Both the position numbers and the translations under genes were made by a program. This document shows positions 1 to 12,085 of a stretch of DNA of 64,000 nt, in pieces. The DNA comes from Boesenbergia rotunda (lineage: Eukaryota; Streptophyta; Magnoliopsida; Zingiberales; Zingiberaceae). Where the stretch lies: assembly GCA_024364735.1 (NCBI GenBank), contig JAGFNQ010009473.1:124001-188000 (forward strand). The letters are read 5' to 3'. The notes beneath the pieces are model-generated. The model searched no databases. It was not told the DNA's origin and saw only the letters and a program-made list of their open reading frames with translations. Positions within the stretch are counted from its first letter, which is position 1. Every line of letters starts with the position of its first letter.

Positions 1-48
1 GTTGGAAGATGAAGAGGAAGGGGTGCCTCTTCATCTTCTATAACTCCA
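1..48 (-). repeat. Copia-1 3' LTR, end fragment
   Basis: These 48 bases repeat the right end of the LTR at 12791-12838 exactly. Because the element lies on the minus strand, this is the beginning of its 3' LTR; the rest lies outside the window. It reads TGGAGTTATAG on the minus strand. The adjoining bases 49-60 are purine-rich on the minus strand (GTGGGAGATGA) and fit a polypurine tract. Confidence 0.85.
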
Positions 49-1270
49 TCATCTCCCACTCGTCCAAGTCAATCCATATAGGTCATCTAGTCACATAGAC
101 CATGTAAGAAAGTCACAAAGACCATATAAGAACATTCAATTTATACGCTAGGGAAAATGGATTGTGCGACAGCAAGCACACTGAGCAATTAATGCTAAGA
201 AAGTTGTTACACTTAACTTAGCTGCTCTATAGAACAAATCAGACACATCAATAACTTGCCTTTATCCCAGATTAAATATTTACATCATATGAACATCTCT
301 AATCCCTCATATGACAACTATGTCAAGAGCATGTTCAACATCTCTAATCAATACATTTATTCACAATTATATTTTTAAGTACTCAACAAAAAAATGTAAC
401 TGGTCGACCAGTGAATAAGTATTACAGATGTAAATCAATTTTAATCTTCCTTTTTAGCTAGAATCTATTCATTATAATCAGTTGCTTTCCTAGTTATGCT
501 CCATAGATCGAATCATCCATAGGCAATAGGATACACACTAAAGTAGCAGTCACTGATTAAAATTTCAAGTAGACAGTTAAATAGTCACTTAGGGTAAGAT
601 TGAGATTAACTTATAATCTCAAGGGTCTCACATAGTAGAGAAGCAGGGATCCATTCTCTTACTACCCTTATTGTCGCTATAGCACATGTGGTATGAATCA
701 CATGCTACGATGTTTTTCTCTTTACCAAAAAGAATGCATATTTTTCTCAAATATTTAACATCGTACAGATTTCGATCTAGACATACCTAATGTCTAATCT
801 GAATTCAACTTATGAATTCTAATCTGGCCTTTAACAGGTTTAGTAAATGGTGGGTGCATTTACTTCGATCATTACATAAATGATCTCATCTTGATATAAA
901 AATCAAGGCGACATCAACTTACGAGTATGTCTCTATCTACAACTACATAAGTTGTCTCATAAGTAATTATCTTACCTCTATTTATACTAAACAAATAGAG
1001 ACGATTGTCCATGTGAGTGGACCAATCTCAGCCTGCTAACATGTTCATCGAGATTTTTATCCAAATATAACAAATACATTTACACTGAATAGATCATAAC
1101 ATTTCATATATATATAACAGTATTTACAATGTGTTATATCTTGCGTAATTCCAAAAACTTCACATGTCCATGAAATGACTCTTTAGTCAATGGCTTAGTA
1201 AAAAGATCTGCAAGCATTGCTCGTGTAGGGATATACTCAAGAATTATCTTTTTCTTATCAACAATATCCT

Positions 1271-4200
1271 TTACAAAATTTCAATGTACTTGCCTTTGCT
1301 GTGATATTTAGGATCCTTGGAAAAAGCTATAGCAGCTTGATTGTCACAATACACTGTAACAGGACTCCCACTATCCTCAGCAATCTTCAGATGCTTTAAG
1401 AACCTTCTCAACCACACAGATTCTTGTACAACCGCTGTACAAGCCACATACTCAGCCTCCATTGTCGACAACACTACACAAGCCTGTTTGATAGGGCTAC
1501 ACAAGCTACATAAGCTTGTTTCTTGCTGTTCCATGAGATGGCGCCACCATTCAGCAAGAAGGCATAGCTAGATGTGGATTTTCTATTATCAAGGTCCCTT
1601 GCCCAATATGCATCTGTAGAGCCCTTCTGGCTCAGCTTTGATCCTTTTCACTACTTTTCAGTGTCTCGATCCTAGGTTTGACTAGAAACGACTAACTAAG
1701 CCAACAACATAGCTTATATCAGGACGAGTACACAACATAGTGTACATCAAACTACCAATGACACTAGCATATGATTTTTCCTTCATTTCGGCTATTTCAT
1801 TAGGAGTCTTGGGATACATACTTTTGCTCAGAACAGTGTCTCTCACTACAGGAGTTTGTTCAATGTTGCAGTTTGACATATTGAAGTGCTATAACATCTT
1901 AGTAATATACGCCTCTTGAGACAAATCCAAAAGTCTTTTTGATCGATCTCGAATGATCCGAACTCCTAAGATGTACTCAGCTTCTCCCATGTCTATTATG
2001 TCAAATTGTGATGAAAGCCAAGACTTGACTTCAATCACAAACTTTAGGTCACTTCCAGCTATTAGCATATCATCAACATATAATGATAAAATGACAAACT
2101 TTCCTTTATCCTTCCTTAGGTAAACACAATGATCCTCATTGATTATTTCGAAACCATAAGATAAAATAACTTTATTGAATCTTATGTTCCATTGCTTTGA
2201 CGCCTGCTTTAGCCCATACATAGACTTCTCAAGTCTACATACTTTATCCTTTTGACCCTCAGCTATATAACCTTCTGGTTGTGTCATATAAATTTCTTCG
2301 TCAAGATTACCATTAAGGAAAGTCATCTTTATATCCATTTGATGTAATTCTAAGTCAAAATGTGCTACTATAGCTAGGATGACTCGTATTGACACAAACT
2401 TCACAACTGAAGAAAATGTCTCTTCAAAATCAATACCCTCCATTTGGGTATATCCTTTTGCAACCAAACGAGCTTTGTACCGATTAATCGACCCATCCGC
2501 TTTCCTCTTAATTTTGAGAATCCACTTATTCCCAATAGCCCTGCGGCCCGGAGGAAGATCGACTAAATCCCAAACTTGATTCTTTCTCATGGATTCCATT
2601 TCTTCATCCATTGCAACTTTCCATTTCTCCTTAACTGAGCATTTCATTGCTTCCTCAACCGTTCGAGGTTCTTCATCATCAACTGAGAGAATCATTAATG
2701 CCTCATTTTCAATGTCAAACCTTCTCCGAGGAATAATCTTACGATTACTTCTTCGTAGGTTAGACTGTTGAGAAACTAATTCATTTATAGGCCATTTACT
2801 CCCACTAGGTTGACTAGATTCAGATATCCCCTGTGATTCCTGATTCGTTGATAGAGGAACAATATCCTCCTCCTCTATTTCAAATAGAGGAGTTGATTTA
2901 TCAACTTCACCTCTTGTTGGGAACTCAATTTTGAGAAAAATGACATCTCTTGACTCTATTTCAGGGATGGTTCCATCTTGTTGCTCACCAATAAAAACAT
3001 AACCCTTAGAGGTATCAGAATATCTTACAAAGATACACTTTCTACCCCTGGGTCCTAATTTTCCATGTTTGTGAGTCTTGTCATGAATATAAGTAGCTGA
3101 CCCCCATAGTCTCAGATTACTTAAATCTGGTTTTCTGCCTATCCAAAGTTCATATGGAGTAAATGGAACAGATTTAGAAGACACCCGGTTAAGTATGTAG
3201 GTTGCAGCCAATAATGCATTTCCCCAATAGGAAATTGACAAATTAGCTTGAGCCATCTTCAACCTAACCATTTCAAGAAGAGTTCGATTTCTTCTTTCAG
3301 CAACTCCATTATGCTGTGGAGTCCCAGGGATAGTTAACTGTCTAATAATCTCCTTTTCATTACATATTGTCTTGAACTGATCAGACAAATATTCACCTCC
3401 ACGGTCAGTGTGAAAGCTTTTAACCTTACATTCCAATTGATTCTCAACTTCGTTCAAATAACGATTAAAGCAATCTAATGCTTCAGATTTATGAGAAATC
3501 AAATACACATGACCAAAACGCGTGAAGTCATCAATAAATGTAATGAAATAAGAACTTCCATGTCTAGCATTCATGTTCATCAGACCACAAATATCCGAAT
3601 GAATCAATTGCAATGGTGATTCAGCCCTAATAGCCTTACCAAATAGTTTCCTAGTTGCTTTTCCAGCAAGACAATGCTCACATATAGACAAGTCAACTTT
3701 AGCACGAGTGTCGAGCAGACCCTCTCTTGCTAATCTATTCATTCTTTCTTGTCCTATATGTCCCAATCTACCATGCCAAACTTTATCATTAACATCAGCA
3801 TCGCTAGTAAGAGCAATGTTTGAAAAACAACCATTATTTCCACAATTAACATCTGGTTCTACATCAAGAACCATGAAACCGTTTGATACATAACTATATC
3901 CAATTAACACAGAGTTAATTTTAAGTTTCACACAACGACTATAAAAGTTCAAACAGTAACCCATTTCAAGAAGACAATTAACGGAAATCAGATTCCGTCG
4001 AATCTCAAGAGCATACAAGACATCATGCAGAAACAAGGTATGCCCACCATGAAGGTTGAGTTTGCAAATGTCAATTTCTTTGACTTCAATTCTTGCATTG
4101 TTTCCCACATATATCCACTTATTGCCAGCTGATACCCGACGGTACTCTACGTATGTAGCTCGATCATGAGCTACATGGTTCGTTACTATTGAATCTATAA

Positions 4201-4402
4201 TCCACAAAGGATAAGAATCAGCTAACGACACTGTACTAGCAACATAATGCTCATGAAACTTATTCTTGTTTGGGTTTTGCCCAGCAGCAACAGTAGCTTC
4301 TTTTCCCTCTCTTTTTTCGAACCATCTTTTCTTATTCTTGGATCCAGAACCTTCAGCTACAAAAGCTTGTTTAGAAATCCTTATGGATTCTATTCTCTCC
4401 GC
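1271..4402 (-). pseudogene. Copia-1 pol polyprotein (protease-integrase-RT-RNase H), broken
   Basis: One reading frame runs from the hAT junction at 4402 to 1271. Visible in order are the protease core (WIIDS near 4190, where the usual DSG reads DSI), the integrase with HTDRGGEY and the GTPQHNGVAERRNR stretch, the reverse transcriptase with YVDD followed by MLIAGSD, and RNase H with STMEAEYVA and YCDNQAAI. Two stops interrupt the frame near the 3' end: TAG at 1889-1891 (just after ITKML) and another at 1682-1684 (after GLVSRF). The downstream segments stay in the same frame, so these are substitutions and not frameshifts. The ATG at 4435 lies inside the hAT end and is not the native start; the native frame is continuous with gag across the insertion. 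Confidence 0.9.
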
Positions 4403-4565
4403 TAGGGATGGAAACAGGCCAGGCCAGGCTTTCACCTTAACAGGTCAGGCCTGTATAATAGCAAACAGGCCTGAGCCTGGCCTGTGGCATGTTACAGGTT
4501 TTATTCTAGGCCTGAGCCTGGCCTGTTCAATAGCCTGGCCTGGCCTGTGGCCTGTTTACAAAGCC
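4403..4565. repeat. hAT-1 left terminal and subterminal repeats (AGGCCTG-type)
   Basis: After the terminal inverted repeat the sequence is crowded with CAGGCC, AGGCCTG and GGCCTGGCC in both orientations. Short GC-rich subterminal motif clusters of this kind are typical transposase binding sites of hAT elements. The matching cluster is at the other end. Confidence 0.75.
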
Positions 4566-4900
4566 TATTCAATAATCTGATACAGAATAATATTCTGATT
4601 TTGGATAAGAAAACATCAAAGATTTTAGATTAAGCTGATTTTTCAGCATTGCTTACAAATGTTTAATCAAATATTCAGCACTCTGTGTGTGACATACAAT
4701 TGTTGTACAGATTTGAAGCAATGGTGCAGCAGTAGACGCAGCTTCTCAATCCAAAACAGCTAGGAAATTGTCCTCGAATTCAAATATCAAGTATTTGTCT
4801 TTGCAAGCTTGATCGGACAAAATGAAAAGGTAAACAAAATGTGCAAGTATAAGGTGGTCAAAGAATAAAATGAACAAAGATACATACAGTCGACAAGATG

Positions 4901-4996
4901 AGCGAGATGCCGAATATTTTTTATTGGAGTGCCATTGAATTTCACCACAGCGAGATGCCGAATATTTTTTATTGGAGTGCCATTGAATTTCACCAC
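4901..4996. repeat. Exact 48-bp tandem duplication
   Basis: Bases 4901-4948 are repeated without change at 4949-4996. The unit contains GAGATGCCGAATATTTTTTA. It lies in the 3' noncoding or cargo part of hAT-1. Confidence 0.9.
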
Positions 4997-5072
4997 CTAC
5001 AGCCTACAGGAGACTTAGTTTGAGTTCTGTATTATGAAAGTGAAAATCAATCAACAGAGGTAGGAGATTTAC

Positions 5073-6627
5073 TTGCTGATTCCCCATATCCTCGTACCCA
5101 ATATTCACTTCGTTGGCCAAAACCTAAGTAGAAAAAGAACACATGAACATTAAGATCTTATACGACCAAAAGATTAAGGCCAGTATAACACTGGGGGATA
5201 TTACAGTGACAGTGTTGATTTGATACAGAAGCAGCTAACAAAATAGAATTCGATCTAATAGGAGTATGATCAAACGAAAATATAATGACTTCAAAAAGAA
5301 GCACCAGACTTGTTCTTTTAGAATAAGTTCCTCCCAAGTCCCATGGTAGAAAGTCCCTGATGGACTCCAATCCATCTGGTTTACTTTCCAATAACAACAA
5401 AGAATGTAACCTTAACTAATGGCACCATGTGTCAACAAACCTGAGACAGTATTACAATTTCTTCACCTTTAAACCTTGCCAATGAATATCGAGCCTTTGC
5501 TAGCAATTTAAGCTGACAAAAAAGTAATTACCTAGTTAGTTCAAGTTTAACAGCGTAAGATTAACAAGGATGAATAAGCAACAAGTAGTTTGTTACAAGA
5601 TGCATGTTCATTGAAAGCATGTGCTCACGTCGGCGACTTCAGGGTAAATCACAAGAAGACAGTAACAACATATGCTCAACTGTAGAAAGCATGTTCATTG
5701 AAAACAGGGATACAAGATGCATCACCAAGAGGGGAACTTGTTCTTACAAATCAAGAGCTAAAAATAGCATCACAGTGTTACTTTCTAAATCTAAACAAGC
5801 AGAAGCAACAAATGACATAGTTTAGCATGTTTGCACTGCACGTTGCAGAGAAGAGCTCTGATCTAGTGACACCAATCAAGTGAAACATGACAACAGAATT
5901 CTAGAGATCATTTGTGAAAATAATCCTTGAGATCATTTAAGTTATGTAAAATCACACTGTGATAACAGAATTCTAGATGAATAAACTGACTTGTGAAAAT
6001 GATCTAGTTTGAAAGAGACCCAAGTCCCTAGTCCTGGATTGAAACTGATTAACCATCTGAGCAGTAGATATAAATGGAGCCACTCCCTGTTTTACAGCAT
6101 TAAACAAGAAGTTATTAGTGAAAACATTGCTACATTGCAGGTTAGGCTATTCAACTAGTATACCAAATCACACAATCCTTACCTTCTCCGATGGTTTCTC
6201 ATTTAGACAACCCTTAGCAGCAGATGAATGTATATCAGCGCTTCGAGCCAAATCTAATCTTGACTTGTGATGTAAAACACTATTTCTAACATTATGAATC
6301 TGAGATGAATGTATATCAGTGTTTCAAGTAGAGTGAAAGAAAATTAATAGAGGTAATAACTTATACAAACTGATTGGCAATATAAGGTTGTCTATGCATC
6401 ACACCTGCAACTGGAGAAGCATCTAAAGAAACATCAGAAACCTCAGAAGAAGGGACTTCTTCCTTGCTGGAGCTATCAGAGGTTGCAGACCTATTACAGA
6501 AAATAAATCAGTCAGTTTTGATTCGCGCGAATAGTGAGAATGAGGAGAATGAAAAATACATGTCAAAACCAAACCTTATTCCCTGGTGAGTAAGAATATT
6601 ATTCTGGCAAAGGTTACCTTCATAATC
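5073..6627 (-). pseudogene. Exon-intron-like cargo inside hAT-1, possible captured host gene fragment
   Basis: Downstream of the transposase, in the same orientation, there are short open blocks bounded by convincing splice sites: 6627-6575 (DYEGNLCQNNILTHQGIR), 6490-6405 (SATSDSSSKEEVPSS...), 6263-6183 (SRLDLARSADIHSSAAKG...), one starting at 6086 (GVAPFISTAQMVNQFQS...), 5512-5441 (LKLLAKARYSLARFKGEE...) and 5123-5073 (VLANEVNIGYEDMGNQQ). Most have AG before and GT after. I do not recognise the protein. The pattern fits a host gene segment carried by a transposon (transduplication), but chance splice motifs or an accessory gene native to the element are possible. No single frame was proven across the joins. 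Confidence 0.4.
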
Positions 6628-7137
6628 CTGGACATACAACAATGTTATTTCATTAAAAAAAAAGAATCAAGAAAAATTAATTAAAACAAGGAGAGTAGCC
6701 AGACTCAATTTCGAAATTTACCAACTCAGAAAAGTTTATCTTTTTCTCTACTTCTTGGTTTTGTGTATTGCCTACATTTGTTTTTGTCCCAAGATTGAAC
6801 TTAGAACTTTCTTACGTGGGTGCCTGGCTTCAATTCAGACAACTCACATGACTAGAGACCTTCCAACTTTTTGAAAAAAGCAGCTTCAGGACATGACTGA
6901 AAATTTGTCTCCACTCATTCCAAACATTGTTATACAAAACAGAGACAAAATAACACAACACATAACAATTCAAATAACATATAACAAAGTACATAAGAAA
7001 GACATAATAGAGAACATGCTACCTTCCACTATTCCACACAATAGAGATAAAATATCTAAAATTCAAATTATCCAAATACAATAACACATAACAATTCAAA
7101 CCAAGACAAAGTGAAGTTGATCTTTCTGAGCAAAGTA

Positions 7138-9332
7138 TCAAATCTTCAATGTAATTTCTTCTTCTTGTTCGAACACCTTAAAGAATAAGAAATTAAATAT
7201 ATTATTAGATCATAGCACAATTTAACAAATAATAACTATAAGAAAAAGATAATATCTACACAATTAAAAACAATAATTGCAAACCATACTTTTGGTTTTT
7301 TCTTTAAACCATACTTGTTGCGAAGCCAATCCCCACCACAAATAAGTGCTTCAATTGAATCTTTATTTAATCTGGAACGATATTCATCTATAACTCTTCC
7401 TCCAGCACTAAATGTGGACTCTGATGCTACTGTTGAAATAGGAATAGCTAATACATCAGTAGCCATTTTAGATAAAATCTTATACTTGATGCTATTATTT
7501 TTCCACCATTCCTAGGCACTAAAGGAGCTAGAACTACCCTCAGGAATGTAAACACCCTCCTCAAGGTAAACTTCCAATTCTGATTTCATTTGAGGGATTG
7601 CTTGCTTTTCACGAACAATACTCATGATTTGGTCAAATCCAGTAACTATAGAACTAGTAGCATTGGAGGTAGAATTGTTGCCACTAATGTCAATTTCCTG
7701 ATTAGTAGGTGTCTCTCCCCTATACTTGTCAACATACTCAGCATACATTAATTGTAAATAGTTTATCACTTTATCCACATTCTCAGAAGTCACATAATCA
7801 GGTTTATAAATCAAAGGAAAATAATAATTAATAACATATAATTTGCATCTAGGATCCAAAATGCTTGCGAGGGCCATTACCATATTGCATTCCCCCTAAT
7901 ATTTGTCAAATTTTTCCTTCATTGAAATTATCATGTCTCTCATGAAGAAATCATCATTCTCTATGGCATTGTCAATTACTTGTTTCACTCTCCAAACTTT
8001 AAGAAGATATAAATTTGCAGTAGGGTAATCACTACCTGAAATGACATGAGTGGCCAAATTGAACACCTCTAAAAGTTTACAAATCTTCTCAACTTTCTTC
8101 CAATCCTCCTCTGATGGTGCATAGTTATAGTGTAGCTCTCGTTCCTTGTAAGCAGGAAAAACACTCTTGAACTTCAATGCAACAGATAACATCTTATAAG
8201 TAGAATTCCACCTTGTTGGACAATCAATGATCAGCTTCTTCTCTTTCAAATGTTTTTGCTCAACAATATCACAAAATGATTTTAGCCTGGAATCATTATA
8301 ATTGACATACTTGACACTCTCACGAACATTATAAATAATGTCCTTAATTCTACTAAGGCCATCTTGCACTAATAAGTTTAAAATGTGTGCACAACATGTG
8401 ACATGAAACAAGCTACCACCAGCAGGTAATGAACTACTATCTGATATGCTATCCTTAAGAGCCCTTAGACATGAATCATTATAGGAAGCATTATCAACTG
8501 ACACTGAAAACACCTTATTTTCAATTCCCCAAGTCTTTAAACATTTAAAAATAGCATCTGCCACATCAGTTCCACGTCTTGGAGCAGGCACTTTCACAAA
8601 ACTTAAAACTCTTTTTTGAAGATTTCATCCTGCATCAATAAAGTGCCCTGTGATAACCATGTATTCAGCTACTTGGTGACTTGATCTCCACATATCAGTA
8701 GTCAAACTGATCTTGCTCACACTTTGTAACAAGACCTTCAATTGCTTCTTCTCTGCCTCATAAATAGCTAAACAATCACTTCTAGCTGTTTTGTGAGAAA
8801 TCTTTTAAAATTCAGAATTTGCATACTGAAAGCCCCACATCCAAACTTCATCCTCAACAATGTTAAAAGGATGCTCATGTACCATGATTGTAGTAGTAAT
8901 TATTTGTCTCATCTTCTCATTAGAATATCTAGCACCCGGGGTCACAAATGGATTAATACTCAAATTGGATGGTTGAAATGGAATGATGGGTTGTTTCTGT
9001 TGTGAAGCAAGATGCAACCTCCTTTGTAAGCAAACTTTGGAATGTCTCCAGAGATGCGCAATGCTAGCTCCCTTTCCAGAGTAAGAGAATACATGTTTGC
9101 AATACTTGCAAATAGCTTTTACCAGCTCTTCAAAATTTTCAACTTGATCAAACTCATCCCAAATTGGTGAGGTTTTCCGCCTCTTCTTCTTGATGGCACT
9201 ATCATCTCTATCATTTTGATCATTAGTTTGTTGACTTGAATCTGTTGGCATTGGCGTTGGTTGACTAACCTCATTAGCATTGGGAGGAGCAGAAGTAGAT
9301 GACATTGTCTCACTCTCAAAGTTAGATGACAT
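7138..9332 (-). pseudogene. hAT-1 transposase with three in-frame stops
   Basis: A single reading frame of about 699 codons runs from 9332 to 7236. It begins with a low-complexity N-terminus, then a BED-type zinc finger (CKYC ... HLWRHSKVC, about residues 75-105), the RNase H-like catalytic region (VSVDNASYND, the TCCAHILNLLV stretch, CPTRWNSTYKML), and the C-terminal hAT dimerisation region (IPISTVASESTFSAGGRVID, EALICGGDWLR). Stops at 8805-8807 (TAA), 7896-7898 (TAG, where KFDKYW is expected) and 7512-7514 (TAG, before EWWK) interrupt it without any frameshift. A likely final intron has donor GTATGG after KKKPK and an acceptor just before the codons VFEQEEEITLKI, which end near 7138. As it stands it cannot make transposase. 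Confidence 0.85.
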
Positions 9333-9810
9333 TAACTAGACCTGTAATATAAAATTCGATGTTGTTTGTTAGTATGGGCAAGAAATAGACAATCTGATTC
9401 AAAATGCTACCATTGATGTATATTTTCAGAAAATATAAACTCAATCATAATAGTGATCTATAATGTGGTTGAGAGTTGAGGCTTGAGACATACTTAAAAC
9501 AGATCCAAAACCCAACAAAACAACAAGGAGCTTTGGCGATATGGCTGCAGGTGATGCGGTTGAAGGCTTGCAACAGCTACGACGAGTGATTGAGGCTTGC
9601 AATAGGCACCTACGCACAGAAGAACATGAACAAGAGAACAAGAACAAGGACCTAAGCTAAACTTAGTTGATTAAACCTAAAGCAATGCCTATAGACTAAA
9701 TTCGGAGAGCAGAGATTTCATAGACTGGGAAAGTCCAACCTTTTCTCACTCCATTCTTTCCAGGATGTTGTGGTTGCAAAGAAGGGCGACGCGATTGAGG
9801 CTTGCAACGG

Positions 9811-9870
9811 CAGAGCGACGCGGAGCCGAGCGACGCGGAGCCGAGTGACGCGGAGCAGAGCAGGGCGATG
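9811..9870. repeat. GC-rich short tandem repeat in hAT-1 5' region
   Basis: The phrase GACGCGGAGCCGA recurs three to four times at about 15-bp spacing. It lies upstream of the transposase, in a GC-rich stretch (9775-9960) that probably held the promoter and 5' leader. The open frames here are a by-product of composition. Confidence 0.55.
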
Positions 9871-10156
9871 TCGTCACGCCGAGGAGGCTTACAACGCCGT
9901 GCAACAGCAGAAAATCGAAGTGGTGGAGGCGGCGCAATGATTCAGTGAAGAACAGAAGAAGGAAGGAAAGGGGGAAAGCCGAAAGGGTATTCAATACTCT
10001 TCGCATCGAGTGGGAAAAATAGGGTTTGCTTTGTTGATATTGAGATAAAATAAAAATATAAATATATAAAATATCTATAATATAATCAAAACAGATTCCT
10101 GATCTGTTGGTTAGGTCAGCGTAGATAGTATTTGTTAATTTATAGAATACATGTTT

Positions 10157-10339
10157 AACAGGCCCAGGCCGGCCTGTCAGGCTTTATAGGCATTATATTG
10201 AGTCTGGGCCTGGCCTGATAAGAAAAATATGCTTTTAAAATAGTCTGTTTATTATTTTAATTTTTAACAGGCCAGGCTAGGCCAAATACAGGCCAGGCCA
10301 CAGGCCCATGACAGGCCGCCTGGCCTATTTCCATCCCTA
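10157..10339. repeat. hAT-1 right terminal and subterminal repeats
   Basis: This end repeats the CAGGCC/GGCCTG motif many times, including CAGGCCAGGC and GGCCGGCCTG, before the inverted terminus TTTCCATCCCTA. It mirrors the left end. Confidence 0.75.
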
Positions 10340-10460
10340 CTCTCCGCCTCCAAATTAATTGGCGTGAGACATCAGTGAGAGTCTTGATACTCTCACTGTG
10401 AGTATGGTTCTGTTTCGTTTCCCAAGAATCAGGAGAGGAACGAATAACTGCCTGAACTTG

Positions 10461-10799
10461 TTATTCATCGGTCAACTCATGACCAGCAGCCTTTAGCTCC
10501 CGAATCATATTCCCCATTTCTCTCAGATGTTGAGCCATGGTAACATTCGGACGCTTTTTACAACTGTCAAACTTAATTGTAAGTTGACAAAGCTTGCTCA
10601 AGCTAACTTCACTGCATTTCTCTCTAAGGGCTACCAAGACGATATGAGCAGATGGTGATGACTCATATTCAAATATCAGGTCGTCTACCATTGAACTAAT
10701 CAATATGCCTTTACTAGTGGAGTCCTTTTTCTTCCATGCCCTATAGGCATCAAGATCAAGTTTATGCTGTGCAGTTGAATCATAAGCAGGTTCTTCCAT
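10461..10799 (-). pseudogene. Copia-1 gag fragment (UBN2/Retrotran_gag)
   Basis: The frame starts at ATG 10799 and encodes the N-terminal gag core: LDAYRAWKKKD, then SEVSLSKLCQLTIKFD and an MAQHLREMGNMIREL helix. A stop at 10461, after HELTDE, cuts it short; similar coding continues in frame toward the hAT junction at 10347. It was once continuous with pol at 4402 and is now separated from it by hAT-1. Confidence 0.8.
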
Positions 10800-11102
10800 G
10801 AACTATTACAGCCTCTAGAACTTCCTGTTCCTCAAGAACATATTATATCTTGAGATGTCATATTTTATAGTTATCCTCATATAATTTCTCTCTATTCAGT
10901 TTAGTTATGATGTTCTTAGTTGTCATGATCTATCATAAATAAACACATTATTTATTGACTAAGTGTAATTTATATGCATGTAACTTATGATTGACTCGTT
11001 GTAAATTAGAATTGGCTTATAAAATCAAGTGGTAACTACATTTCCACTCATCATTCGTATAATCCAATATAATCAACATTGATCAATTATATTACATACA
11101 TC

Positions 11103-11265
11103 CCATCAAATGAACTAATCATTTGTATAATGAACTAATCATTAAATGAACTAATCACTTGTATGAATGAACTAATCATTAAATGAACTAATCATTTATA
11201 AAAATAAACTAATCATAAATGAACTAATCATTTGTAAAAATGAACTAATCATTTGTAAGATTTGT
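11103..11265. repeat. AT-rich minisatellite, ATGAACTAATCATTTGTA-type
   Basis: The core AACTAATCATT is repeated about nine times with spacers of 6-10 bases. It lies in the 5' leader of Copia-1 and has no coding potential. Confidence 0.8.
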
Positions 11266-11896
11266 TAACATATAACATGACTTTTTTTTTCATAAAATAG
11301 TACTGTTTGTACAAAATAATAGTCTATATCACATGACTTTCATAAACTAAATAGGCCAATACTGTTCGTACATAACGACAATAACAATAACAAAACTTTA
11401 ACAAATTAAATAAGCTAATGCCATTGCCACTATGACAAACACTAATGTAGTTGTTAACATAATCCATTTTATGTTAGACGTTGCTCTATCTGCTCAATCG
11501 CCTGCCTCAGCTCATTCTGTCACACATCGAGACAGGTCATCGTGTATATCATCTTTAGCATGTGGAATTGAAAAATATTATTGTCAGTACAAAACTGGCA
11601 ATCCAGTAACAAAACTGATTCATTTCAATTCACATATATATGCATAAAACACACAGAATCATAAGCAAATAAGAAAAACAAATCTTTTTTATTTGAGGAA
11701 CTCCAGTTGACTAACACACTAGACCGATCGATTTGGAAATTAGATCTCAAGTATTAGCTTATTCTTTTGTCCTTATTAGAACTGATCTAATTGGATATCT
11801 TATTGTTATTGTTTAATTTTAAGCTCATTCACTTTTAAGTCAAATTTATTTATCAAACCAATTAAACTGGTTATATTTTAAATCAAATTGGTCTAG

Positions 11897-12055
11897 TTAA
11901 ACCAACCAATGGTTTGAACCAGACCCGACCTGATTGGACCAAACTGATTTGGTTAAACCAACAAATGGTTTGAACCAAAACCTGATATGATTGGACCAAA
12001 CTAATCTGATTAAACCAACTAATGATTTAACCCAAGTCTAATTGGATAGATTGGT
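11897..12055. repeat. 56-57 bp tandem repeat in Copia-1 leader
   Basis: Three degenerate copies begin at 11897, 11953 and about 12009, each starting TTAAACCAAC and carrying TGATTGGACCAAACT near its end. The copies have diverged, so this is not a recent expansion. Confidence 0.75.
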
Positions 12056-12085
12056 TCAAATTAATTGAAAGAGTTACAAATAACT

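Larger units (their letters stand above)
4403..10339 (-). mobile_element. hAT-1 transposon inserted in Copia-1 gag-pol
   Basis: The element is 5,937 bp long. It starts TAGGGATGGAAACAGGCC and its other end, read on the minus strand, is TAGGGATGGAAATAGGCC, so the terminal inverted repeats match over about 22 bases with one difference. It is flanked by an identical 8-bp duplication, CTCTCCGC (4395-4402 and 10340-10347), the length expected for hAT elements. It contains a hAT transposase pseudogene and exon-like cargo, both on the minus strand. The ends are well preserved, so it could have been moved recently by a transposase acting in trans. Confidence 0.93.
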
